64,000 nt of DNA from Intestinibacter sp964449895 (lineage in GTDB: Bacteria; Bacillota; Clostridia; Peptostreptococcales; Peptostreptococcaceae), in NCBI GenBank assembly GCA_964449895.1, contig CAYVBY010000003.1:1-64000 (forward strand), given 5' to 3'. Shown here piece after piece: positions 8,758 to 17,737 of this stretch. The position numbers and the translations under genes were made by a program. Within the stretch, counting starts at the first letter, position 1. Every line of letters starts with the position of its first letter. The notes beneath the pieces were generated by a model. It was given only the letters and a program-made list of their open reading frames with translations, was not told the DNA's origin and made no database searches.

Positions 8758-9252
8758 TTGATTATATCTATAAAGGAAATAAAAAAATTTCTTATATGTA
8801 TTTTTATTCCATTATTAATAGGATTTTTAAGTAGCTTAATATCAATTTTAATATCGGGAAATTCTTTTGGAGTTGAATATTTACAACTTACAAAGCCTAC
8901 CTTTGCACCACCGAGTATAGTATTCCCTATAATTTGGCCTATTTTATATATTTTAATGGGAATTTCTTTTTACATAGTAATAAGTTCTGACAAGAGCGAG
9001 CAAAAGAAAAAAGATGCTCTATTTTTATATTATATTCAGCTTGGATTAAATTTCTTGTGGAGCATATTTTTCTTTGGATTAAATCTGAGATTTGTAGCCT
9101 TGATAGACATTATATTATTAATAATAATACTAATAGCGATGATTTATAAGTTTTATATGATAGATAAAAAAGCTGGTTTACTTAATATTCCATATTTAAT
9201 TTGGCTTATTTATGCTATGATATTAAATTATTTTGTTTTTATATTAAATTAG
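8758..9252 (+). CDS. tspO: TspO/MBR family (tryptophan-rich sensory) membrane protein
   Basis: Integral membrane protein of about 164 residues with five hydrophobic segments. The family signature runs through LTKPTFAPPSIVFPIIWPILYILMG, and later segments contain LNFLWSIFFFGL and the closing LIWLIYAMILNYFVFILN. Family members bind tetrapyrroles and related ligands. The start is taken as TTG 8758, six nucleotides after GGAAGGTGAG; the GTG at 8740 is part of the ribosome-site hairpin. It lies alone between two transcription signals. Confidence 0.88.
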   Translation: MIISIKEIKKFLICIFIPLLIGFLSSLISILISGNSFGVEYLQLTKPTFAPPSIVFPIIWPILYILMGISFYIVISSDKSEQKKKDALFLYYIQLGLNFLWSIFFFGLNLRFVALIDIILLIIILIAMIYKFYMIDKKAGLLNIPYLIWLIYAMILNYFVFILN

Positions 9253-9261
9253 TGAAAAATG

Positions 9262-9291
9262 CTTACCTTATAATTAAGGTAAGATTTTTTT
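9262..9291 (+). terminator. Intrinsic terminator after tspO-like gene
   Basis: CTTACCTTA (9262-9270) pairs with TAAGGTAAG (9275-9283) with a 4-nt loop, followed by ATTTTTTT. Confidence 0.85.
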
Positions 9292-9406
9292 GTTAAAAGG
9301 AATTTAATTTAGATATTTTTAGGATAAATAATTTTTTATGTAACATTTATATATTTTTTTATTCATAAAATATTATGAAATAAAAATATTTAAGGAGTGA
9401 AAATTT

Positions 9407-9640
9407 ATGGATATATCATCAGATTTACAAGTAACAAAGCCTATTATTACAATAGTTAGTAATAAATTTTTAAGTATAGAAAATTATATAAATATTGTTG
9501 AATATGACAGTAATTTAATAAGAGTAAATACAAAAGAGAAAATGATAAAAATAGTTGGAGATAAATTGATTTTAAAATATATAAATGATGGTGAAATAGG
9601 TATAAAGGGAATAATATATTCTTTGGAGTATGTTGATTAA
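9407..9640 (+). CDS. yqfC: YqfC family sporulation protein
   Basis: Small 77-residue protein with the YqfC/YabP pattern: a short N-terminal helix then repeated beta strands (ITIVSNKFLSIENYINIVEYDSN, IRVNTKEKMIKIVGDKL, GIKGIIYSLEY). Homologues are made in the mother cell under SigE during endospore formation. It sits 12 nt before yqfD, the invariable partner. A clear TAAGGAGTG site precedes the ATG. No SigE promoter was assigned with confidence. Confidence 0.88.
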   Translation: MDISSDLQVTKPIITIVSNKFLSIENYINIVEYDSNLIRVNTKEKMIKIVGDKLILKYINDGEIGIKGIIYSLEYVD

Positions 9641-9652
9641 GGGGGAAGGAGT

Positions 9653-10918
9653 TTGATTAATTACATTAAAGGGTATTATATAATAATTATTGAGGGAATA
9701 GATACAGAAAAATATTTGAATTTAGTTTGTAAAAATAAAATATCCATATATGATGTAAATAGAATAAGTAATACAAAGATAGAGTTTAAAATACCTAGAA
9801 GAGATTTAAAAAAAATAAAAGCAATTTATAAGGGCAATAAATTTGAAGTGAAAATAAAGAAAAAAACAGGGATACCTTTTTTGGCGATTAGAATATATAA
9901 ACATAAGGTTATGTTAATTTCAAGTTTTATTTCCTTGTTTTTACTTTTATTTACAACTCAATTTGTAACAGATATATACATAGACTGTCCAGAGGGAATA
10001 AATAAGGAAAGACTTGAAAAAGAGCTAAATGAATGTGGTTTAAAACAAGGTGTTTACAAAAAAAGTATAGATAGAAAAATAATTAGAGAACATATAATGC
10101 AAGAAATAGATGAGGTAGCGTATTTATCTATAAATGTAAAAGGTACAAATGTATTTGTTACAGTAACTAAAAAAGATGATGAAAAGGCAAGTATTGTAAC
10201 TTCAAATTATTGTAATATCATTGCTTCAAAAAATGGTATAATAGAAAAAGTAATTGCAAGAAGTGGAGAGGCTGTTGTATCAGTTGGAGATATAGTTAAA
10301 AAAGGAGATTTATTAGTTCAAGGAGCAAATACATCCTCTATGCCACAAGTAATTGCGACTACTTTTTATGAAAGTATCCAAAAACAAAATTATGTAAAAT
10401 TTGAAAATAAAAAAACAGGTCAAAGTAAAAACTTATATAGCATAAAGGTTTATAATAAAGAGTATAAACTTAAACAAAAAATAAAATACAAAGATTATAT
10501 AATTGAAAATGAAATTAAGGAATTTAAAGTAGGAAATTACACATTTCCAATAAAAATTGTAAAGAATACTTTTTATGAAGTTAAAAAAGTACATACAGAT
10601 GTAAATATTGAAAAATTAAAGAAAATTTTAAAAGAAAAGGCTTTAAAGGATTTATATTATATAATGCCAGCTTCAGCAAAAATGGTAGATGTAAATTATA
10701 AACATAAAGTAAGCAAAAATATGTTAGAATATATTGTAACAGTACAGGCAAGTGAAGATATATCACAAATACATTCTTTAAATAAAAAAGAAATAAATGA
10801 AATTTTAGATAAAAATAGCAAAGGAGAGGATGGAGAAATAATTCCATCAAATCCTAAAAATAGACCTATAAATGATATAAAAAATGAATATGAAAAAGAT
10901 AAACAAAAAAATCAATAA
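9653..10918 (+). CDS. yqfD: Sporulation protein YqfD
   Basis: 421 residues from TTG 9653 after GGGGGAAGGAG. The N-terminal cytoplasmic region is followed by one transmembrane segment near residues 86-105 (MLISSFISLFLLLFTTQFVTDIYI) and a long extracytoplasmic portion. YqfD homologues are required for efficient sporulation in Bacillus and are encoded with yqfC and phoH. The C-terminus is a charged, Lys/Asn-rich tail (KNEYEKDKQKNQ). Molecular function is unknown in the family. Confidence 0.9.
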   Translation: MINYIKGYYIIIIEGIDTEKYLNLVCKNKISIYDVNRISNTKIEFKIPRRDLKKIKAIYKGNKFEVKIKKKTGIPFLAIRIYKHKVMLISSFISLFLLLFTTQFVTDIYIDCPEGINKERLEKELNECGLKQGVYKKSIDRKIIREHIMQEIDEVAYLSINVKGTNVFVTVTKKDDEKASIVTSNYCNIIASKNGIIEKVIARSGEAVVSVGDIVKKGDLLVQGANTSSMPQVIATTFYESIQKQNYVKFENKKTGQSKNLYSIKVYNKEYKLKQKIKYKDYIIENEIKEFKVGNYTFPIKIVKNTFYEVKKVHTDVNIEKLKKILKEKALKDLYYIMPASAKMVDVNYKHKVSKNMLEYIVTVQASEDISQIHSLNKKEINEILDKNSKGEDGEIIPSNPKNRPINDIKNEYEKDKQKNQ

Positions 10919-10999
10919 AAATACAGTATTAAAATACAATTAATACAAAAATTAATAATAATTTTAATAGTAAAACACTTTTAAGGAGGCATAATCTAA

Positions 11000-12001
11000 T
11001 TGATAACACAAAAGAATTTTTTAGTATCAGAACAAGAATTTGAAAGAGAATTATTTGGAAATTTTGATGAAAATATTAAATTAATAGAAGATACACTTAG
11101 TATAGATGTTCTTTTAAGAGAAGGAAATATCGTTTTAATGGGAGAAGAAAAAAATGTAGATTTGGCATATAAGCTTATGACAGAGCTACAAGATACTGTT
11201 ATAAATGGTAAATTACTAGATAGACAATCAGTAACTTATAGTTTATCTTTGCTACTTGAAGGTAGTGAAATGAAGATAAAAGAATTGGAAGATGTAATAG
11301 TAATTACTAAAAAAGGTAAGGCAGTACAACCAAAGACTTTAGGTCAAAAGAAATATATAGAATTAATAAATGAAAATGATATAACTTTTGGTATAGGTCC
11401 AGCTGGTACAGGAAAAACTTACTTAGCTGTTGCTATGGCAGTAAGTGCATTCAAAAAAGATGAAGTAAGTAGAATTATTTTAACTAGACCAGCAGTAGAA
11501 GCAGGAGAAAGCTTAGGATTTTTACCAGGAGATTTAAAGGATAAGGTAGATCCTTATTTAAGACCTTTATATGATGCATTATTTGATATGCTTGGAGGAG
11601 ATAGAGTAAATAAATTTTTAGAAAGAGGAACTATAGAAGTAGCTCCACTTGCTTTTATGAGAGGTAGAACTTTAGATAATGCATTTATAATACTAGATGA
11701 AGCTCAAAATACAACTCCAGAGCAAATGAAAATGTTTTTAACAAGACTAGGATTTGGTTCTAAGGCAGTAGTTACAGGAGATATAACTCAAACAGACCTT
11801 CCAGATAAAAGAAAAAGTGGCTTGATTCAAGCAACTAATATACTTGAAAATGTAAAAGGTATAGGAAAAATTGAGCTTACTGAAAAAGACGTAGTAAGAC
11901 ATGAGTTAGTTCAAAGAATAATAAAGGCATATGAAAAATTTGAAAAAAGAGAAGAATATAAAAAAAGTAAACGAGAAAAAGAGAAAAATAACAAAAGATA
12001 A
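11000..12001 (+). CDS. phoH: PhoH family protein (P-loop ATPase)
   Basis: 333 residues starting at TTG 11000 after AAGGAGGC. The central P-loop is GPAGTGKT from residue 133, with a Walker B-like FIILDEAQNTTPEQMKMFLTR and a sensor stretch VVTGDITQTDLP. The tail is highly basic (KKSKREKEKNNKR). PhoH proteins are ATPases linked to RNA metabolism, and the fixed neighbour ybeY (72 nt downstream) supports a ribosome/RNA-quality role. Cytosolic. Confidence 0.93.
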   Translation: MITQKNFLVSEQEFERELFGNFDENIKLIEDTLSIDVLLREGNIVLMGEEKNVDLAYKLMTELQDTVINGKLLDRQSVTYSLSLLLEGSEMKIKELEDVIVITKKGKAVQPKTLGQKKYIELINENDITFGIGPAGTGKTYLAVAMAVSAFKKDEVSRIILTRPAVEAGESLGFLPGDLKDKVDPYLRPLYDALFDMLGGDRVNKFLERGTIEVAPLAFMRGRTLDNAFIILDEAQNTTPEQMKMFLTRLGFGSKAVVTGDITQTDLPDKRKSGLIQATNILENVKGIGKIELTEKDVVRHELVQRIIKAYEKFEKREEYKKSKREKEKNNKR

Positions 12002-12072
12002 GAGGAAATATTAAATTTATATAAAAATATTAATATAGAAGATAAAATAAATATTAAATAGTAGGTGAGATT

Positions 12073-12534
12073 ATGGAATTAATAATAGACGATAGACAAG
12101 ATAAATTAGAAGTTAGTGAAGATTTAATAGAAAAAATAAAAGATATTATATTAGAATGTTTAGATTATGAAGATTATGATGATAATTATGAAGTAAGCTT
12201 ATCTTTTGTAGACAATAAAGAAATTCATCAATTAAATAAAGAATACAGAGGAATAGATAGAGCTACAGATGTATTATCATTTCCACTTTTAGTAGAAGAC
12301 GAATTTGATATAGATTTTGGAGAAGAGTCTTTAGGAGATATAGTAGTTTCTTTAGAAAGAGCTTTTGAACAAAGTAGAGAATACAATCATAGCTTTGAGA
12401 GAGAAGTATGCTTTTTAGTTTGTCATAGTATGTTCCATTTATTAGGGTATGATCATGATACTGAAGAAAATACGAAAGAAATGAGACAAAAAGAAGAATA
12501 TATTTTAAATAAGTTAGGAATTACAAGGGAGTAA
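12073..12534 (+). CDS. ybeY: Endoribonuclease YbeY (16S rRNA maturation)
   Basis: Zinc-dependent single-strand endoribonuclease in 16S rRNA 3'-end maturation and 70S quality control. 153 residues. The metal-binding motif HSMFHLLGYDH gives His118, His122 and His128 (HxxxHxxxxxH), and TDVLSFPL precedes it as in the family. It is directly followed by the lipid kinase gene, 6 nt downstream. Confidence 0.95.
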   Translation: MELIIDDRQDKLEVSEDLIEKIKDIILECLDYEDYDDNYEVSLSFVDNKEIHQLNKEYRGIDRATDVLSFPLLVEDEFDIDFGEESLGDIVVSLERAFEQSREYNHSFEREVCFLVCHSMFHLLGYDHDTEENTKEMRQKEEYILNKLGITRE

Positions 12535-12540
12535 TTTTTT

Positions 12541-13263
12541 ATGAAAAGAAATAAGCCTCGACAAAGTATAATAAAGGCTTTTAATGCAGCAATAGAAGGT
12601 GTAATATATACATTTAAACATGAAAGAAATATGAAAATTCATTATGTAACTGCTGTATTAATTCTTTTAATAAGTATATTTTTAGATTTGAGTAGGGTGG
12701 AAATGATGATATTATTACTTTGCATAAGTTTGGTAATTGTATCAGAAATGTTTAATACAGCTGTAGAAAATGCTGTAGATTTAATTACAAATGAAATTCA
12801 CCCTTTAGCAAAAATAGCAAAAGATGTTGCTGCAGGAGGAGTTTTAATAGCATCCTTAAATGCTGTAGCAGTGGGATATTTGATTTTTTACGATAAATTT
12901 ATGCATTTATCGCAATCAGTTATAGTTTCTATAAGAAAGTCTGATCCTCATGTTACTTTGATATGTATAGTTTTAGTTTTAATCGCAGTAGTTGTTTTAA
13001 AAGCTATGACAGCCACAGGTACACCACTTAAAGGAGGTATGCCAAGTGGTCATGCAGCACTTGCTTTTTCTTTAGCTACTGCTATAACTATGATAGTTGA
13101 AAATCCCATAGTTGCGATATTAGGATATATAATAGCTATACTTGTTGCACAAAGTAGAATAGAAGGCAAAATACATACATTTTGGGAAACTATGGCAGGA
13201 ACATTATTGGGAATACTAATAACTATTTTAGTATTTCAAATAAAAATTTTTACTTTTTATTAG
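12541..13263 (+). CDS. dgkA: Undecaprenol/diacylglycerol kinase fused to PAP2 phosphatase
   Basis: Fusion of a DgkA-type membrane kinase (residues about 1-120: FNAAIEGVIYTFKHERNMKIH, SEMFNTAVENAVDL) with a C-terminal PAP2 lipid phosphatase (from about 130). The phosphatase half shows GMPSGHAA (P168-H171) and SRIEGKIH (S205, R206, H212), two of the three PAP2 motifs. In Firmicutes DgkA homologues phosphorylate undecaprenol; the attached phosphatase would do the reverse, so the protein may balance the C55 lipid carrier pool used for wall and capsule synthesis. Several membrane helices. Confidence 0.9.
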   Translation: MKRNKPRQSIIKAFNAAIEGVIYTFKHERNMKIHYVTAVLILLISIFLDLSRVEMMILLLCISLVIVSEMFNTAVENAVDLITNEIHPLAKIAKDVAAGGVLIASLNAVAVGYLIFYDKFMHLSQSVIVSIRKSDPHVTLICIVLVLIAVVVLKAMTATGTPLKGGMPSGHAALAFSLATAITMIVENPIVAILGYIIAILVAQSRIEGKIHTFWETMAGTLLGILITILVFQIKIFTFY

Positions 13264-13324
13264 GTTAAAAATAGATTAAAAATTTTAACTTAATAAAATA
13301 GATAATAAACAATTTATATCTTTA

Positions 13325-13333
13325 TGTTATAAT
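13325..13333 (+). promoter_or_regulatory. Extended -10 promoter for cdd-era
   Basis: TGTTATAAT at 13325-13333 is a perfect TGnTATAAT element 80 nt upstream of cdd. The -35 region is weak (ATAAAC). Confidence 0.5.
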
Positions 13334-13412
13334 AGTAATACTATGGTAAAATAACAATATAAAAATTAATTGAATAAAGTGGTGATTTTATACAAATATT
13401 TAGGAGGAATGA

Positions 13413-13811
13413 ATGAATAATAGAGACTTATTAAAAATAGCTGAAGAAGCTAGGTTTAATTCATATTCGCCATACTCAAATTTTAGAGTAGGAGCAGCTC
13501 TACTTACAGCAGACGGAAAAGTTTATACAGGTTGTAATATAGAGAGTGCTAGCTATGGAGCTACTAATTGTGCCGAAAGAACTGCTATATTTAAAGCTGT
13601 TTCAGAAGGCGAAAGAGAATTTGTAAAAATTGCAATATCATCAGATAACTCAGAAAAAAATGAGCCAACATGGCCATGTGGTATATGTAGGCAAGTCATT
13701 GTTGAATTTGCAGAAAACATAAAAATAATAACTGGAAGTTCAACTGGAGATATATTAGAAACTAATATACAAGACTTATTACCACATTATTTTTCTAAGA
13801 GTGATCTTTAA
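13413..13811 (+). CDS. cdd: Cytidine deaminase
   Basis: Deaminates cytidine/deoxycytidine to uridine/deoxyuridine in pyrimidine salvage. 132 residues, typical of the homotetrameric class. The zinc site is Cys53 with catalytic Glu55 in CAERTAIF, plus Cys89 and Cys92 in PCGICRQ. Substrate residues lie in NFRVGAALLT and GCNIESASYG. AGGAGGAATG ribosome site. Followed 42 nt later by era, as in many Firmicutes. Confidence 0.96.
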   Translation: MNNRDLLKIAEEARFNSYSPYSNFRVGAALLTADGKVYTGCNIESASYGATNCAERTAIFKAVSEGEREFVKIAISSDNSEKNEPTWPCGICRQVIVEFAENIKIITGSSTGDILETNIQDLLPHYFSKSDL

Positions 13812-13853
13812 AACAATATAAATAATAGACATAGAAAGTTAGGAGAATAATAA

Positions 13854-14744
13854 ATGTTTAAATCAGGATTTGTTAGTATAGTAGGTAGACCAAATGTAGG
13901 AAAATCAACATTAATGAATAATGTAGTTGGAGAAAAAATTGCCATAATGAGTGATAAACCACAAACTACTAGAAACACAATTCAAGCAGTATATACTGAT
14001 GAAAAATGTCAAATTGTATTTTTAGATACACCAGGTATACACAAACCAAAAAATAAATTAGGTGAATTTATGGTAAAATCAGCTACAGATGCATTTAAAA
14101 ATGTTGATTTAGTATTATTTGTAGTAGATGATTCTAAAAAAATAGGACCTGGAGACAGAAAAATAATAGAAGACTTAAAAGGAATAAAAACTCCAGTAGT
14201 TTTAGTATTAAATAAAATTGATAAATTGGAAGAAATTGAATTATTTGAATTAATGAATTTATATTCAAAAGAAGATGTATTCAAAGAGATAGTTCCTATA
14301 TCAGCTTTAAAAGGGAGAAATGTAAATGAACTTTTAAAAGTTATAGAAAAATATCTTGAAGAAGGTCCAAAATACTTCCCAGATTATATGATAACAGACC
14401 AACCTGAGAGAGTACTAGTTTCAGAATTAATAAGAGAAAAAGTACTACATTACTTAGATGATGAAGTGCCTCATGGTGTTGCTGTAGAAATAGAAAAAAT
14501 GAAATCAAGAAAAGATAAAGACATAGTTGATATATCTGCCGTAATATATTGTGAAAGAGATTCACATAAAGGTATAATTATCGGAAAAAATGGTAGAAAA
14601 TTAAAAGGTATAGGAAAATCAGCTAGAGAAGATATGGAATTTTTATTAGGTTCAAAGATAAATCTTCAATTATGGGTTAAGGTAAAGGAAAATTGGAGAA
14701 ATTTACAAAATTATATTAGTGATTTTGGATATAATGATAAATAA
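13854..14744 (+). CDS. era: GTPase Era
   Basis: Ribosome-associated GTPase that binds the 3' end of 16S rRNA during 30S assembly. 296 residues. G motifs: GRPNVGKST (G1), the TTR switch, DTPGIH (G3), NKIDKL (G4) and SALKG (G5). The C-terminal KH domain begins near PDYMITDQPERVLVSELIREK and includes GIIIGKNGRKLKGIGKSAR. Normal length with all motifs intact. Confidence 0.97.
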   Translation: MFKSGFVSIVGRPNVGKSTLMNNVVGEKIAIMSDKPQTTRNTIQAVYTDEKCQIVFLDTPGIHKPKNKLGEFMVKSATDAFKNVDLVLFVVDDSKKIGPGDRKIIEDLKGIKTPVVLVLNKIDKLEEIELFELMNLYSKEDVFKEIVPISALKGRNVNELLKVIEKYLEEGPKYFPDYMITDQPERVLVSELIREKVLHYLDDEVPHGVAVEIEKMKSRKDKDIVDISAVIYCERDSHKGIIIGKNGRKLKGIGKSAREDMEFLLGSKINLQLWVKVKENWRNLQNYISDFGYNDK

Positions 14745-14755
14745 AGGTGGATTAT

Positions 14756-16147
14756 ATGGATAGGAATAGTAATGATTCTAAACCGTTGTTAGAACAGGTA
14801 ATTGATTTATTAGAAAACAATAAAGTGTTAGAACTGAGAGAATTATTAGAAGAATATCATATTATGGATATCTTTGATGTGATGGAAGACTTAGAAGAAA
14901 AAATGAAAGTAAAACTTTTTGAAGTTTTACCGATTGATATGTGTGCATCTATTTTAGAAGAAAGTAGTCCAGAATTTTTCAAATCAATATTTTCTATGAT
15001 AGATTTAGAGCATGCTAAAAATATTTTAGAGCAAATGTCTTTAGATGATATGACAGATATACTAAATGAATTAGAAGAAGATGAAAAGCAAAGAATCTTG
15101 AATTTACTTAGTAAAGAAGATGCAGAAGATGTTAGACAGCTTCTTGGATATGAAGAAGAATCAACTGGTGGCATAATGACAACTGGATATATAGAAGTAA
15201 ATCAAAACATGACTGCAAAAGAAGCTGTTGATCATATGAGAAAAAATGCAGAAGATGCAGAAACAATTTATTACATATATGTAATTGACAATGATGAAAA
15301 ATTAGTAGGAGTATTATCTCTTAGAGAATTAATAACTGCTAGAGATAATGTTGTTGTAGCAGAATTAATGAGTGAAAATATTATATCTGTATATGATGAC
15401 GAAGATAGAGAACTTGCTGTAAAGTTAGTATCTAAATATGATTTGTTAGCAATACCAGTAATAGATAGAAATAATATCTTAAAAGGTATAATTACAGTTG
15501 ATGACATAATAGATGTTATGGAAGAGGAAGCGACTGAAGATTTATATAAATTAGCAGGATCTTCTGAATATGAAAGAGATGTTGCAGAAAAACCAGACTC
15601 TACTATGTTCGAACAAATTATTTCATCAGTAAGAGCAAGGATACCATGGCTTATATTAATAATGATAGGTGGATTGTTTACAGCTCTTATATTGACAAAA
15701 GTACCTCTTGTAGAAGGATTAACTTATGTTAAATTCTTATGTTTTGTTCCAGTAATATTAGGAATAGGAGGAAGTGTAGGAATGCAATCTGCATCTCTTA
15801 CTGTAATGACTTTGTCAAACAATGATGAAGAAGATATAGATTTTAAGACAGTATTAAAAGAAGGTGCAGTAGGTTTTATAACAGGATTGGTATGTTCTAT
15901 TGTAATAGCTTTAGTTGCAAAATTAATACTAGATAATACAAATATGGCAATAGTTATAGGAATATGTGTATGGATAAATATGATTGTAGGAGCTATGATA
16001 GGAAGTTTTACTCCTCTTATGTTAAAACATTTATCTGGAGATATATCTATAATATCATCTCCTTTAATATCAGTTATTTTAGATATTATAGGTGTAATAT
16101 TATTTTTTATAATTACGATAATATTTTTGTCAAAAATTGCTTTATAA
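14756..16147 (+). CDS. mgtE: Magnesium transporter MgtE
   Basis: Dimeric Mg2+ channel with cytosolic gating. The start is ATG 14756 (MDRNSNDSKPLLEQ), nine nucleotides after AAAGGTGG; GTG 14747 is within that site. 463 residues. The N-terminal superhelical domain is followed by two CBS domains (MTTGYIEVNQNMTAKEAVDHM; ENIISVYDDEDRELA) and five C-terminal membrane helices (from PWLILIMIGGLF). GGSVGMQSASLTVM matches the conserved pore region. It starts 11 nt after era. No M-box leader is present, so Mg2+ control is probably through the protein itself. Confidence 0.94.
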   Translation: MDRNSNDSKPLLEQVIDLLENNKVLELRELLEEYHIMDIFDVMEDLEEKMKVKLFEVLPIDMCASILEESSPEFFKSIFSMIDLEHAKNILEQMSLDDMTDILNELEEDEKQRILNLLSKEDAEDVRQLLGYEEESTGGIMTTGYIEVNQNMTAKEAVDHMRKNAEDAETIYYIYVIDNDEKLVGVLSLRELITARDNVVVAELMSENIISVYDDEDRELAVKLVSKYDLLAIPVIDRNNILKGIITVDDIIDVMEEEATEDLYKLAGSSEYERDVAEKPDSTMFEQIISSVRARIPWLILIMIGGLFTALILTKVPLVEGLTYVKFLCFVPVILGIGGSVGMQSASLTVMTLSNNDEEDIDFKTVLKEGAVGFITGLVCSIVIALVAKLILDNTNMAIVIGICVWINMIVGAMIGSFTPLMLKHLSGDISIISSPLISVILDIIGVILFFIITIIFLSKIAL

Positions 16148-16162
16148 TAATATGAATTTTTT

Positions 16163-16211
16163 AACCTCCTCTTACAAAAACTATTAATAAAATGTAAGAA
16201 GGGGGTTTTTT
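16163..16211 (+). terminator. Terminator-like hairpin overlapping the yqzL ribosome site
   Basis: AACCTCCTCTTAC (16163-16175) pairs imperfectly with GTAAGAAGGGGGTT (16194-16207), followed by TTTT. The right arm contains AGAAGGGGG, the only Shine-Dalgarno for yqzL. The structure can therefore act both as a terminator after mgtE and as a ribosome-site block. Confidence 0.65.
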
Positions 16212-16213
16212 AA

Positions 16214-16369
16214 ATGCATAAATTATTTTGGGAAGTTTTTAAAAAAACAGGAAATATAGAAGCATATTTATACTTATATGATTACAAATCTTTAAACAAA
16301 GAGAAAGACGCTAAAGGAGAGATATTAAATAACGATGGTGATTGTAAATACCCAAGGAATAGTACTTAG
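16214..16369 (+). CDS. yqzL: YqzL family small protein
   Basis: 51-residue protein read directly from sequence (MHKLFWEVFKKTGNIEAYLY...). The FWxxFxKTGxIxAYLxY pattern is that of the short YqzL proteins found immediately upstream of recO in Bacilli and Clostridia. AGAAGGGGG lies 6 nt before the ATG. Its 3' end overlaps recO by 35 nt in another frame, suggesting translational coupling. The extension after Tyr24 is longer than the usual family tail and may be untypical. Function unknown. Confidence 0.72.
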   Translation: MHKLFWEVFKKTGNIEAYLYLYDYKSLNKEKDAKGEILNNDGDCKYPRNST

Positions 16370-17099
16370 AGCTGTTAAATACAAAGAAAATGATTTAATA
16401 CTTACTATATTTACAAGAAAATTAGGAAAAGTATCTGCTATTGCAAAAGGAGCTAGAAGGACAAAAAGTTCACTTTTATCATCTTGCCAGCCTTTTGCAT
16501 ATTCAAATTTCACCTTAAAAAAACAAAACAATATGTATAGAGTAAGTCAAAGTGAAATAATAAAAAGTTTTTATGAAATATCCTATGATTTAGACAGATT
16601 TTCATATGCAACATATATTATGCAACTTATTGACTATAATTTAGAAGAAGAGATAACTAACAGTAGAATGTTTATTTTATTAGCACAAACATTGTATTTG
16701 TATTCAAATGAACAAATAGATAAAATATTTATAAAAAATGTCTTTGAAATTAAATTTTTAGATTATATAGGTTTTAGACCAGTTGTAAATAAATGCAGTA
16801 ATTGTGGCAATAAAAATTTAAATGACAGTGTATTTAATATATACGAAGGTGGAGCAATTTGTAGTAAATGCAAAGATTTATTTGAATATAATATAAAAAT
16901 AGATTTAACAACATTAAGATTGATGGACTATATACTAAATAATGATATATTAACAGTTAATAAGGCAAAAGTATCAAAGTACATAGTAAATGAATTAGAT
17001 AGAATTTTAAAAAGATATTTGAACCAATATATTGACAATAGAGGATATAAATCATTAAACTTAATAGAAAATATAGAAAATAAAAAGGGAGCTGAATAA
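16335..17099 (+). CDS. recO: DNA repair protein RecO
   Basis: Recombination mediator that loads RecA with RecR. 254 residues. The N-terminal OB fold runs from TQGIVLRAVKYKENDLILTIFT to KGARRTKSS, followed by an alpha-helical body and a four-cysteine zinc site (CSNCGNKN ... CSKCKDL). The start is ATG 16335, inside the end of yqzL, with AAAGGAGAG upstream. Ends 1 nt before the next gene, so the two are one unit. Confidence 0.94.
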   Translation: MVIVNTQGIVLRAVKYKENDLILTIFTRKLGKVSAIAKGARRTKSSLLSSCQPFAYSNFTLKKQNNMYRVSQSEIIKSFYEISYDLDRFSYATYIMQLIDYNLEEEITNSRMFILLAQTLYLYSNEQIDKIFIKNVFEIKFLDYIGFRPVVNKCSNCGNKNLNDSVFNIYEGGAICSKCKDLFEYNIKIDLTTLRLMDYILNNDILTVNKAKVSKYIVNELDRILKRYLNQYIDNRGYKSLNLIENIENKKGAE

Positions 17100-17100
17100 A

Positions 17101-17685
17101 ATGAGTCAAGTGACTATAGAATCTATAGATAAAGTTTTAAAAAGATTCCCAAATGCTACTTACAAAGAAGTAAAGGAAGCTTTGGAAAAAAATAATGGAA
17201 ATGTAGTTGATGCTATTATATATTTAGAATCAAATTCTAATAATTCAACAGACGACAATAAAAAATCATCTGAAGTATTTGGTAAAAATACAGAAGATAT
17301 AAAAAATCAACTTTTTGATTTAATCAAAAAAAGTACAGTGATAAGACTAATAATAGAAAGAAATAACAAAACTATGATTAATATACCTTTAACAGTTGGT
17401 GTAGTTGGAGCTTTTATAGGACCGATGCTTACTTTAGCAGGATTATCAACTGCAGTTATTTCAAAATGCAAAATAAAAATAGCAAATGAAAATGGTAAAG
17501 TCTTAATAGATTTAGGAGAATTTAGCGAAGATAAATTCAATGCAATAAAAGATATAGTTTATGGGAAAGCTAAAGATGTTAAACAAACAGTAGATAAATC
17601 AAAAACTAAAAACTCTGACCACACAAAAGAAGAAATAAAAAAAGAAGAAGTGGAAGAAATAATAATAAATTTAGATAAAGAATAA
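17101..17685 (+). CDS. UBA-like/DUF4342 domain protein
   Basis: 194 residues. The N-terminal 45 residues resemble a UBA/TS-N-type three-helix domain (IDKVLKRFPNATYKEVKEALEKN then VVDAIIYLES). The middle (about 75-150) matches the DUF4342 pattern, with a hydrophobic Gly-rich stretch IPLTVGVVGAFIGPMLTLAGL that may contact membrane. The C-terminus is a charged Lys/Glu tail. Lies directly behind recO (1-nt gap). Function unknown; the domain names are by recall of the pattern. Confidence 0.7.
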   Translation: MSQVTIESIDKVLKRFPNATYKEVKEALEKNNGNVVDAIIYLESNSNNSTDDNKKSSEVFGKNTEDIKNQLFDLIKKSTVIRLIIERNNKTMINIPLTVGVVGAFIGPMLTLAGLSTAVISKCKIKIANENGKVLIDLGEFSEDKFNAIKDIVYGKAKDVKQTVDKSKTKNSDHTKEEIKKEEVEEIIINLDKE

Positions 17686-17737
17686 AACGTATAATATAAT
17701 AAATTTATACAAATTTATATGTCATTTTGAGCTATAT

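Noticed and set aside
16325..16531. Minus-strand frame overlapping recO and other opposite-strand open frames inside known genes
   Set aside because: These are shadows of strongly supported plus-strand genes and have no ribosome sites.
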